A DNA stretch of 64,000 nt, from positions 3,221-67,220 of the forward strand of contig CAMPVF010000009.1 of the NCBI GenBank assembly GCA_946997485.1, read 5' to 3'. Made by a program: the position numbers and the translations under genes. Position 1 is the stretch's first letter. Every line of letters starts with the position of its first letter. Shown piece by piece: positions 17,598-25,196 of this stretch. The stretch comes from an uncultured Atopobium sp. Lineage in GTDB: Bacteria > Actinomycetota > Coriobacteriia > Coriobacteriales > Atopobiaceae. The notes under the pieces are model-generated. The model saw only the letters and a program-made list of their open reading frames with translations, was not told the origin of the DNA and did no database searches.

Positions 17598-18341
17598 TTA
17601 GTTGTTTTGCTGCTTAATAAAACGGTCAAAGTGGCAGGCAGCGAGCGCGCGATATACCTGATAACCGATGGCGTAGATAACAACACCTTCGCCAATACCG
17701 GTTGTGATAACACCAAATATATACATAAGCACATAGGAGTTATCGAGCGCAATGGTGGTAAATGGAATGGTGTAAAAACCAAGGCCGCTTAACAGTAGGG
17801 GCAAATATGCAGGCACAATAAGGGCGTTTGCAATAACGGGCCCGGCAAGTGCAAGCAGGGGTCGATGTTTGAAATGCCAGGTAAACCATGCGCCAAGGGC
17901 GGTAGCAAGCGAGCCAAATACAACGTCGAGCAGGCCTAATGCTCCGGCGCCGCTCAAAACGATGTTAATGATGTTGGCAAGCACGCATCCAAGCGTAAGC
18001 CCGCCAATGGCTTCGGGCATAAAAAGTGCCAGCACACACACGGCTTCTGACACGCGAAACTGAATGGGTCCCCACGCAAGGCCGCTTAATGCAAGCAGAC
18101 AAATGAGCGTAAGTGCGCAGTTGAGCGCCGCAATAAGTGCGATGCGCACCACCGTGTGCGACGTCATGTGCTGCAGCGTTGGCTGCGGAGCTTGCGCTGT
18201 GTGCTGTTCGTGTGGCAGCTGCGCCTGCTTTGCTGGGTTAGAGCTGTGGGAATGTGTGGCACCTGTGCCGTTTTGGCAGCACGCAGGGGTTTTCCCAGAA
18301 CCCTGCGTATGAGCAGATGCGGCGGTTGTTGAATTGTTCAT
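17598..18341 (-). CDS. queT: QueT-family transporter (queuosine precursor, ECF S component)
   Basis: 247 residues. After a hydrophilic, His/Gln-rich N-terminal tail (about 1-60) come about five or six hydrophobic segments with the QueT landmark GPIQFRVSEAVCVLALFMPEAIGGLTLGC. QueT proteins are substrate-binding S components of energy-coupling factor transporters and are thought to bring in the 7-deazaguanine precursor of queuosine. The ATG at 18341 has AAAGGAGG 8 bases upstream. A short hairpin sits immediately before that ribosome binding site and might control translation. No EcfA/EcfT genes are in the window; they would be shared modules elsewhere. The unusual long N-terminal tail is not typical. 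Confidence 0.85.
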   Translation of the reverse strand: MNNSTTAASAHTQGSGKTPACCQNGTGATHSHSSNPAKQAQLPHEQHTAQAPQPTLQHMTSHTVVRIALIAALNCALTLICLLALSGLAWGPIQFRVSEAVCVLALFMPEAIGGLTLGCVLANIINIVLSGAGALGLLDVVFGSLATALGAWFTWHFKHRPLLALAGPVIANALIVPAYLPLLLSGLGFYTIPFTTIALDNSYVLMYIFGVITTGIGEGVVIYAIGYQVYRALAACHFDRFIKQQNN

Positions 18342-18819
18342 CAACACAACCTCCTTTAATTGGGTTTTATTACCCGTTTATTGTAAATGGAGATATGTGA
18401 TATGTGTGCGCGTGTGCCGCGTACGTAAAAACTACGTAATTGTGCGTGTGTGGGGATGAGTATGCGCAAGGCTGCAGGTACGGCGTCTGTACGGCGTTCG
18501 TACAGCGGGCGCGCGACGAGGTTGCGCTGTGTGCGGAGCTCAGGTGCGACTGTGTGTGCGCCTAACAGTGTGTATGCATGCGGGTGCACATACGCTGCAG
18601 AACCATGGCAAATATTGCATAAAATGGGCAGGTACATACTATATATTTTATACCCCGCGCGGGGCATGTAATGTTTACTTAGTGCAGATAGTAGGAGCTC
18701 TACTTGCGCGTACGTCTAACGGCGTTATGATGTACTATCACGTTATGGGCGGTTGTATATACTGTAAATATGCCGCTGTTTTATGCAAACGCTGTTTTAT
18801 GCAAATGAAAGTGAGTAGC
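18342..18819. other. Divergent spacer between queT and the YitT-family gene
   Basis: 478 bases with no gene. Besides the queT leader it holds repeated GTACGGCGT/GTACAGCG motifs (about 18478-18507), and a perfect 12-bp palindrome CCCCGCGCGGGG at 18653-18664 preceded by an AT stretch TATATATTTTATA. Promoters for both flanking genes must lie here, but none is convincing by eye. Confidence 0.5.
18350..18392 (-). promoter_or_regulatory. Candidate translational control element in the queT leader
   Basis: On the minus strand, GGGT (18375-18372) and ACCC (18365-18362) form a small hairpin just before AAAGGAGG, and CTCC at 18392-18389 could pair with the GGAG of that site. QueT genes are often controlled by preQ1 riboswitches; this leader has a similar hairpin-before-RBS layout to preQ1-II but I could not match the conserved core. 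Structure inferred by eye. Confidence 0.3.
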
Positions 18820-19737
18820 ATGGAAGCCATTCAAGATCGTCTCGATAAACACGAGGTTGAGATTGGTAATCGCGCCGCAGAAAAGCGCGACCATCCAGGA
18901 AAGCGTAAGTTTTTCATTATTCTCAACACCGGGCTCTTTATAAACGCGCTTGGTATCATGTGCTTTAAGGCACCCAATCATTTTGCAATGGGCGGCACGT
19001 CGGGCATGTCAATTATTTTGGCAAATTTGTTTCCGCAGCTGCATTTAAGTGCATTTATCTGGTTTTTTAACATCCTCCTTGTGGTTTTAGGCCTTATTTT
19101 TCTCGATAAAAAAACGGTGGGCTGGTCGGTGTATTCGTCCATTGCGCTTTCGGTGTATGTAACGCTGCTTGAGTATGCGTTTCCGATGACGCAGCCACTT
19201 ACCAACGACACCCTGCTTGAGCTGGCGTTTGCTGTGCTTTTGCCCGCAACGGGAAGTGCCATTGCGTTTAACATTGGCGCATCTACTGGCGGCACCGACA
19301 TTTTGGCCATGATTCTTAAAAAATATACCGCGGTCGAAATTGGTAAGGCATTAATGCTGGTAGACGCTATTATCGTTGCTGTTTCGGCGTGGCTTTTTGG
19401 CCCGCGCATTGGTCTTTATTGCATCTTGGGTCACATTTGTAAGGCGTTTGTGGTTGATACGGTTATCGAATCGGTAAGCGTGCGCAAAGTGTGCACGATT
19501 ATTAGTAAGCGTCCCGATGATGTGCTTGAATTTTTGGTAAAGGAGCTGCACCGTACTGCCACCGTGCGCAACGAGTTTGGTGGTTTTTCGGGTGAGCCTG
19601 AAGTTGAACTGGTGAGCGTGCTTACGCGCCGCGAGGCGGCTCGCCTTATGCTCTACCTGCGTCGCAACGATCCCGAGGCATTCACCACCATTGTAAATAG
19701 CACCGAAATCGTTGGTCGTGGCTTTAAGGGCTTTTAG
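18820..19737 (+). CDS. YitT family membrane protein (DUF161/DUF2179)
   Basis: 305 residues. Five or six hydrophobic segments (about 28-205) carry the YitT landmarks FMAMGG-like HFAMGGTSGMSIIL and GASTGGTDILAMILKKY. The C-terminal DUF2179 domain (about 210-300; CTIISKRPDDVLEFLVKEL, LTRREAARLMLYLRR) is a ferredoxin-like fold thought to bind a small ligand. The family is widespread in Gram-positives and of unknown function. The ATG at 18820 is chosen from several upstream in-frame starts because it gives the usual length and has GAAAGTGAG before it; this start is not certain. Confidence 0.85.
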   Translation: MEAIQDRLDKHEVEIGNRAAEKRDHPGKRKFFIILNTGLFINALGIMCFKAPNHFAMGGTSGMSIILANLFPQLHLSAFIWFFNILLVVLGLIFLDKKTVGWSVYSSIALSVYVTLLEYAFPMTQPLTNDTLLELAFAVLLPATGSAIAFNIGASTGGTDILAMILKKYTAVEIGKALMLVDAIIVAVSAWLFGPRIGLYCILGHICKAFVVDTVIESVSVRKVCTIISKRPDDVLEFLVKELHRTATVRNEFGGFSGEPEVELVSVLTRREAARLMLYLRRNDPEAFTTIVNSTEIVGRGFKGF

Positions 19738-19837
19738 TTTGGGCTTTCAATTCTTTCAATTACGAGTTTTTGCTACGGGCTTGCTACGAGCTTTGTACCA
19801 GATTGGTACCAGCTTCGTTCCAGTTTTGTTCCAGCTT

Positions 19838-20575
19838 TTAGGCGTTGTGTTCGTGCGACGCTGTTTTTGCGTGCTTTGCTGGCGTATGCGCCGCGCCGAG
19901 CTCTTTTTCGAGCATAAAGAGAGGAGCAATTATTTTGGTGTACACCGCCAGCCAGGCAAGCGATACACAAAAGCCAGCAATAACGTCGGAAGCGTAGTGA
20001 ACTCCCAGGTAAATGCGGCTAAGACCAACGGCACCAATGCAGAGCGAAAACCCAATGGTGCACAAATACTTTACAAAGATGTCTTTTTCGTAGCGCCACA
20101 CCATCCACACCAGCAAGCCATAAAATGCCATCGCTATCATTGAATGCCCTGATGGAAAGCTATATCCCGTTTCGCTAATGAGGCGAAAGCCTTCGGGGCG
20201 CGGTCTGTGGACGAGCTCTTTGAGCAGCAGATTAAGCACACACACAAGTGCAAGATTTACCGCCGCGCAGGCACCCGGCCGCTTGCCGGGCGCAAAAGCT
20301 TCAACAGCAAGAAGCATAACTACGAGTACAACAGGAAGCGCCAGCTCGGATATCGATTGCATGATGGGCGTAAGCCATGCCTGCCGCATATGCACAACTA
20401 CCAGCACATATGCCGAATTGTCGAGCGCGAGTACCTCACCTGCGTGCACGTGTTTAAGAAGCGAGAGAAATAAAATTGTTGCCGCAAATCCAAGAATAAT
20501 GAGCACGTTGTTACACGCATGCACGTAGAGCATGTGAAGGGCGCGGCGTGCGCTATGAGCAAACGAGAATTTCAT
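19838..20575 (-). CDS. PAP2-family membrane phosphatase
   Basis: 245 residues with about six membrane segments. The three acid-phosphatase motifs are present: KELVHRPRP, SFPSGHSMI and SRIYLGVHYASDV, so the enzyme should be active on a lipid phosphate such as undecaprenyl pyrophosphate or phosphatidic acid, with the site facing the outside. The ATG at 20575 is chosen because the longer frame adds a non-membrane, Cys/His-rich sequence; the ribosome binding site (GAAAG) is weak. It ends with a hydrophilic His/Ala/Lys tail. It is convergent with the YitT-family gene; the spacer holds near-repeats of TTCCAGCTTTT type. Confidence 0.9.
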   Translation of the reverse strand: MKFSFAHSARRALHMLYVHACNNVLIILGFAATILFLSLLKHVHAGEVLALDNSAYVLVVVHMRQAWLTPIMQSISELALPVVLVVMLLAVEAFAPGKRPGACAAVNLALVCVLNLLLKELVHRPRPEGFRLISETGYSFPSGHSMIAMAFYGLLVWMVWRYEKDIFVKYLCTIGFSLCIGAVGLSRIYLGVHYASDVIAGFCVSLAWLAVYTKIIAPLFMLEKELGAAHTPAKHAKTASHEHNA

Positions 20576-20753
20576 AGGGAATCTTTCGTGTGAAACTGCG
20601 GCCAATGAGTGCGCGTACCTGCGGTTTTGTGCAAGCTTGTGCGCGAGCATGTGTGTGATTAGTATACTACAGCGTTTGCATATAAAACACGCGTGCAACC
20701 TAAAGAAATCGTTAGGATTCTTACGGTTACACGCATGAGGGCATGTGCTTAGG

Positions 20754-20795
20754 CGAGGCGCTCAATGGTACGACCCATAATGCGGCAGCGCCTCG
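20754..20795. repeat. 9-bp inverted repeat downstream of trxA
   Basis: CGAGGCGCT at 20754-20762 and AGCGCCTCG at 20787-20795 are exact complements with a 24-base loop. There is no T run on either side. It may stabilise the 3' end of the thioredoxin transcript or be a binding site. Confidence 0.4.
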
Positions 20796-20831
20796 TTATG
20801 CTAGGGACTAACGTAATAGCTTCCTTGCGGC

Positions 20832-21149
20832 TTAGAGATGTGCGTTAATCTCGGCAACAAGCTCGTCTTTTGGCATATTACCTACGAGAGAGTGCACCAC
20901 TTCGCCATTCTTAAACAGCATAACCGTTGGAATGGAAACAATTTGAAAACGCTGCGCGAGCTCGGGCTCTTCGTCTACATTGCATTTGTATACTGCAAGA
21001 CTATTGCTCATCTCGTCGCTAATTTCCTCGATAACCGGGCCGAGCGCGCGGCAGGGACCGCACCAGGTTGCCCAAAAATCAACAAGAACGGGCAGGTCGG
21101 AGCTGGTAATAATGGAATCAAAATCGGAAGACGTAATTGCCTGTGCCAT
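20832..21149 (-). CDS. trxA: Thioredoxin
   Basis: 105 residues, standard thioredoxin length, cytoplasmic. The redox site is VDFWATWCGPCRALGPVI, with the cis-Pro in IVSIPTVMLFKNGEVV and the usual DEEPELAQRF segment. It reduces protein disulfides, including those of ribonucleotide reductase, and is itself reduced by thioredoxin reductase (not in this window). AAGGAG lies 5 bases before the ATG at 21149. It appears to be transcribed alone. Confidence 0.96.
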   Translation of the reverse strand: MAQAITSSDFDSIITSSDLPVLVDFWATWCGPCRALGPVIEEISDEMSNSLAVYKCNVDEEPELAQRFQIVSIPTVMLFKNGEVVHSLVGNMPKDELVAEINAHL

Positions 21150-21594
21150 AAAAACTCCTTGTTACATGTACTTACGTACGGTTTACTTGCGTGGTACTTG
21201 GCTTATACCCCATTTCCTCGCGTTATTTCAGCGACGTGTGCCAAAATAATGGAAATATATGCATGCCATGCACCCGCATGCCCATGATGAAGCCGAAGAT
21301 CTCTTGCTAAACCTTTTATGCTCGGAATGAATCTGCATGCGCATGCGGTATAGGGGTAGTGTAGCGCGTTTGCAACCGTTCGCGCAATATGCATACGCTG
21401 CGCATATGTACGATCCCACGCACGCAGCACCTGTGCGGCGTTTGTTGCATGCTGGCGTGTGTATTGTGTGGTTGAGATTATAATGTATGCACGGAATTGT
21501 TTGTGTAACTCAGCATACCAATACCCATGGAGCTAACAGAATGGCTTGCTGGGGGCTTTAGATACCGTTTTAACGCGGAAGGAAGGAGGCGTGC
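21150..21594. other. Spacer between trxA and an unknown gene
   Basis: 445 bases without a supported gene; a minus-strand frame of 75 codons inside has no ribosome binding site or family features. The stretch contains many GCATGC-type palindromes (about 21259-21290 and 21334-21342). A TATAAT box at 21479-21484 may be the -10 element of the downstream gene, but no good -35 element is visible. Confidence 0.4.
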
Positions 21595-22194
21595 ATGATA
21601 ATGCTTACAGATACGCAGGTGGGTGGGGTAGCGCCGGCAGCCTCCGCAATATCTGCACCTTCCGCAATATCCGCACCATCCGCACCACCCCAAACCCCGC
21701 AAACGTCCGCACAGCGCGCAGCAGATATGCGAGCCTCGGGCGTTTCGGCAGCGTGCGTGCGCAAAACCACAGCTGAGCTTGCGGCATGTGTACACGCAGG
21801 TATTTCGGTATACGAAAACGGCCTGGCGTCGTTTGTGGTGCTGCAAACGGGTGCGCCTTCGGCTGAGCAAACCCATGCATTTCGCGCGGCAGCTATCGCG
21901 CTTGGTTATGCGCCCGATAACCTGTGCGTACTTGTTGCGCCACCCGATGTTATGCCTGGTACAATGCGTCAAGCTATTGCAAGTGTAAGCCCTATGGAGC
22001 TTGTTGTTGCCGATGCTGCCGCGGCTGAGCTCGTGCGTGCGGCGTTTGAGCTTTCAAGCCCGCTTACGTACAATTGCGCACTTGAGATATTTGGCATACG
22101 TGTTGTTGCGTTTGAGCATTTTGGTGAAGACATGCACGATGCCGCTGCAAAAAAGCGTAATTGGCTCGCGCTAAAAGGGCTTTCTTGCCGGTAG
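21595..22194 (+). CDS. Uncharacterised protein
   Basis: 199 residues; I do not recognise the family. A low-complexity Ala/Pro/Ser N-terminus (about 1-45, with a repeated AISAPS motif) precedes a compact alpha/beta-looking region (about 50-195) with YENGLASFVVLQTGAPSAEQ, LCVLVAPPDVMPG and CALEIFGIRVVAFEHFGEDM. No membrane segment or signal peptide. GGAAGGAGG lies 5 bases before the ATG, so translation is likely. The gene stands alone between trxA (divergent) and pgi. The final residues KKRNWLALKGLSCR are basic. Confidence 0.7.
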   Translation: MIMLTDTQVGGVAPAASAISAPSAISAPSAPPQTPQTSAQRAADMRASGVSAACVRKTTAELAACVHAGISVYENGLASFVVLQTGAPSAEQTHAFRAAAIALGYAPDNLCVLVAPPDVMPGTMRQAIASVSPMELVVADAAAAELVRAAFELSSPLTYNCALEIFGIRVVAFEHFGEDMHDAAAKKRNWLALKGLSCR

Positions 22195-22452
22195 ATGGCT
22201 TGCAACGGGTGCGCATCGGCTTGCAGCGGGTCCGCGGTAGCCGTACACCGCATGCATAAAACCGCATACAATATGCAGCCGTTGTGCCTTTCTTTGCTGT
22301 GCCTAAAATTATCCGTTTGTGTAAACGTTTGTGCGCTACACTTAGAAACTAGTGAAATGAGTGCAATGAGCGTGTTTCAAAAACGTCTATTTGTGTATAA
22401 CGTGTCCTACATTTCCATACGATTGTAAAGAAATTGCAGCAAAGGAGTGCAT

Positions 22453-24177
22453 ATGCCATTTCCACCAGAACCAACAGTTAGACCTACCGATCCAACTCAA
22501 ACAAATGCGTGGAAGAAGCTATCAGACCACTACCACACATTAAAAACCGCAGGTATATCCATGCGCGACTGGTTTGCACAAGACCCTTCACGTGTACAAG
22601 AATTTACATTTACGGTTGGCGATCTGCATATTGATCTTTCAAAAAATATTATTACTTCAACTACCAAAAATTTGCTTTTTGACCTTGCGCGTGAACTTCA
22701 TATTGACGAGCGCAAAAAGGCAATGTTTGCAGGTGAACACATTAATACCACCGAAGACCGCGCGGTATTGCATACGGCGCTTCGTCGCCCCATGGAGGAC
22801 GAAGGAAAGCTTATTGTTGATGGTCAGGACTGCGTAAAAGACGTGCGCTACGAGCTTAACCGCATGTATGCATTTGCTGAGCGCGTGCGCCTTGGTCAGT
22901 GGACGGGCGTAAGCGGCAAGGCTATTACCGATATTGTGTCGATTGGTATTGGCGGCAGCGATTTGGGTCCGGTTATGGTGTACGAAGCGCTTAAACCCTA
23001 CGTACAAGAGGGTCTGCGCGTTCACTATGTATCCAATATCGACCCGTGCGATATGTACGAAAAAACGCACAGCTTAAACCCCGAAACTACGCTGGTTATT
23101 GTTGTATCAAAAACGTTTACGACGCTCGAAACCATGACAAACGCTCGTGTTGCGCGTACGTGGCTGCTCGATGCCCTTCGCAAACAGGGTGCAATTAGCA
23201 GCAAAGACGATGAAGCACGTGCGATTGCACACCACTTTGTTGCCGTGTCCACCAATCTTGAACTTGTGCAGCAGTTTGGTATTTCGCCCGACTGCACCTT
23301 TGGTTTTTGGAATTGGGTAGGCGGCCGCTATTCGGTGGATTCTGCCGTTGGTTTGTCGCTCATGATTGCCTGCGGTGTTCAGGCGTTTGAGGAGTTTTTG
23401 CACGGTTTTCATGCTGTTGACGAGTACTTTTATTCAACACCACTCGAAGAGAACGCCATCATGCTTATGGGCTTGCTTAACGTGTGGTACACCAATTTCT
23501 TTGGTGCGTCGTCGCACGCGGTGCTGCCTTACAGCCAGTATCTCCATCGTTTTGCTGCGTATTTGCAGCAGCTCACCATGGAGTCGAACGGTAAATCTAC
23601 TCGTTGGGATGGCACACCTGTTACCTGCAATACGGGTGAGATTTTCTGGGGCGAGGCTGGTACCAATGGTCAGCACGCGTTCTACCAGCTCATTCATCAG
23701 GGTACGCACCTTATTCCTGCCGATTTTATTGCGTTTGCCAATACCGCTCACGCAACACAAGATGGCAATCAAGACATTCACGAGCTGTTTTTGGCCAACT
23801 TCCTTGCGCAAACAAAGGCGCTTGCGTTTGGTAAAACGGCTGATGAGGTTCGTGCAGAAGGCACGCCCGAGTGGATGGTTCCTGCCCGCGTATTTAGTGG
23901 AAACAAGCCAACTACCTCTATTTTTGGTAAGGAACTTAACGCGTTTAGCGTAGGCGAGCTTATCGCACTGTACGAGCACATTGTGTTTGTAGAAGGTAGC
24001 GTTTGGGGCATCGATTCGTTTGACCAATGGGGCGTTGAGCTTGGCAAACAGCTTGCAAAGCAGATTGTTCCTGCGTTCCACGACAAAGACGCGCTCAGCA
24101 AACAAGACGCATCTACGCAAAGTCTCCTTGCGTTTTACCATTCGTGCAGGAGCTATGCTCATACCATGCAAAAGTAG
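22453..24177 (+). CDS. pgi: Glucose-6-phosphate isomerase
   Basis: 574 residues, the length of the long (E. coli-like) isomerase form. It interconverts glucose-6-phosphate and fructose-6-phosphate in glycolysis. Both family signatures are present: [13 protein letters not shown] in the middle and [18 protein letters not shown] near the end, plus the sugar-phosphate binding segments [12 protein letters not shown] and [18 protein letters not shown] ends 5 bases before the ATG at 22453. The gene precedes the SRP RNA gene and is apparently monocistronic. Confidence 0.97.
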   Translation: MPFPPEPTVRPTDPTQTNAWKKLSDHYHTLKTAGISMRDWFAQDPSRVQEFTFTVGDLHIDLSKNIITSTTKNLLFDLARELHIDERKKAMFAGEHINTTEDRAVLHTALRRPMEDEGKLIVDGQDCVKDVRYELNRMYAFAERVRLGQWTGVSGKAITDIVSIGIGGSDLGPVMVYEALKPYVQEGLRVHYVSNIDPCDMYEKTHSLNPETTLVIVVSKTFTTLETMTNARVARTWLLDALRKQGAISSKDDEARAIAHHFVAVSTNLELVQQFGISPDCTFGFWNWVGGRYSVDSAVGLSLMIACGVQAFEEFLHGFHAVDEYFYSTPLEENAIMLMGLLNVWYTNFFGASSHAVLPYSQYLHRFAAYLQQLTMESNGKSTRWDGTPVTCNTGEIFWGEAGTNGQHAFYQLIHQGTHLIPADFIAFANTAHATQDGNQDIHELFLANFLAQTKALAFGKTADEVRAEGTPEWMVPARVFSGNKPTTSIFGKELNAFSVGELIALYEHIVFVEGSVWGIDSFDQWGVELGKQLAKQIVPAFHDKDALSKQDASTQSLLAFYHSCRSYAHTMQK

Positions 24178-24219
24178 GTTCAAGGGCACATCTGCGCGCA
24201 AAAACTGGTAAAGTTACGC

Positions 24220-24225
24220 TATAGT
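24220..24225 (+). promoter_or_regulatory. Candidate -10 element of the SRP RNA gene
   Basis: TATAGT ends 8 bases before the inferred 5' end of the SRP RNA. No clear -35 match is seen at the expected distance. Confidence 0.4.
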
Positions 24226-24233
24226 TGCAACAT

Positions 24234-24346
24234 GCAAGTGTGTCTGATGGGCTCGGGCGGCACTATGTTTCGAACCTGGTCAGGGTCGGAAGACAGCAGC
24301 CATAAGATGCCTCTAGTGGGTGTCCGATCCCATCAGGTGCACTTGC
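24234..24346 (+). ncRNA. ffs: Small signal recognition particle RNA (4.5S/scRNA)
   Basis: The conserved domain IV of bacterial SRP RNA is obvious: AACCTGGTCAGG, then GTCGGAAGACAGCAGCC, with the GGAA tetraloop and the asymmetric loop that bind Ffh. The ends pair (ATGCAAGTG at 24232-24240 with CACTTGCAT at 24340-24348), giving a hairpin RNA of about 113 bases with a T run immediately after. It forms the RNA core of the particle that targets membrane proteins. Its place shortly upstream of dnaX is common in Gram-positive bacteria. Exact ends are inferred from pairing. Confidence 0.95.
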
Positions 24347-24354
24347 ATTTTTGT
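24340..24354 (+). terminator. Terminator formed by the SRP RNA 3' strand
   Basis: The closing helix of the SRP RNA runs directly into TTTTTG, so the RNA's own hairpin probably terminates transcription. Confidence 0.6.
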
Positions 24355-24386
24355 ACCGATTTTACCGGGGACGGCGGTGCGTGGCC

Positions 24387-24458
24387 GCGTACCTGCGTGT
24401 TGCTGCATTGCTGCGTACCTGCGTGTTGCTGCATTGCTGCGTACCTGCGTGTTGCTGC
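24387..24458. repeat. 26-bp tandem repeat, nearly three copies
   Basis: A unit beginning GCGTACCTGCGTGTTGCTGC starts at 24387, 24413 and 24439; the third copy is 20 bases long. Copies are identical by eye. It lies between the SRP RNA and the DedA gene and codes for nothing recognisable. Confidence 0.8.
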
Positions 24459-24516
24459 GTACCGGCACTCGCGTGCCCGTGCGTGCATGTAGTGTGTATC
24501 AGATGAATGGTGGTTC

Positions 24517-25164
24517 ATGAATATCATATCGGCACTTATCGAACTAATCAAAAATCCGCGTCATGCTATTGCAGCTGCGCTCGCGGCCGGTCCCATTGCG
24601 GCATACGGTCTTGTGTTCGTTATTATTTTTGTTGAAACGGGCGTTGTATTTTTCCCCTTTTTACCAGGTGATTCGCTGCTTTTTATCTCGGGCTATTTTG
24701 CACATAACGGTGGCTTCGATTTAATGAGTTTGCTTGCTGTTGCGTGGGCGGCAGCCATCCTGGGCGACCAGTGCAATTTTGTGATTGGACACTATTTTGG
24801 CACATCGATTATTGCTTCGGGCAAAGTTAAAGCAATGTCGCCCGAGCACATTGCACATGCTGAGGCGTTTTTGGAAAAATGGGGTAAGCTCGCCATTTTT
24901 CTTGGGAGATTTTTTCCGTTTATTCGCACGTTCGTGCCGTTCATTGCGGGCGTAGGCAAGATGCATTGGCACAATTTTGTGGTATTTAACGTGCTCGGCG
25001 GCGTTGTGTGGTCGAGCGTGTTTATCCTACTTGGCTATTTCTTTGGTGGCGTTCCATACGTTCAGAACCATTTTGAGCTGCTTGTGGTGGGGATTATTGG
25101 AATTTCGGTATTACCCATGATTGTTGGATTTATTCGCACGCAGCTTTTGGCACGCAAAAAATAG
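24517..25164 (+). CDS. DedA family membrane protein
   Basis: 215 residues, usual DedA length. The re-entrant motif FxGRFxPxxRT appears as FLGRFFPFIRTFVPFIAGVG (about 127-146) and the upstream acidic motif as ETGVVFFPFLPGD (about 40-52). Characterised DedA proteins are flippases for undecaprenyl phosphate or phosphatidylethanolamine in the inner membrane. The ATG at 24517 has a modest ribosome binding site (ATGGTGG). It lies 32 bases before dnaX and may be cotranscribed. Confidence 0.92.
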   Translation: MNIISALIELIKNPRHAIAAALAAGPIAAYGLVFVIIFVETGVVFFPFLPGDSLLFISGYFAHNGGFDLMSLLAVAWAAAILGDQCNFVIGHYFGTSIIASGKVKAMSPEHIAHAEAFLEKWGKLAIFLGRFFPFIRTFVPFIAGVGKMHWHNFVVFNVLGGVVWSSVFILLGYFFGGVPYVQNHFELLVVGIIGISVLPMIVGFIRTQLLARKK

Positions 25165-25196
25165 CTTGTGCACATGAAGTAGAGGGTGATGGTGTT

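Noticed and set aside
21203..21430. 75-codon minus-strand frame upstream of trxA
   Set aside because: No ribosome binding site and no family-like composition; likely chance in the spacer.
24387..24458. Tandem repeat as a CRISPR array
   Set aside because: Copies are directly adjacent with no unique spacers, and no cas genes are present; the same applies to the array at 43577-43645.
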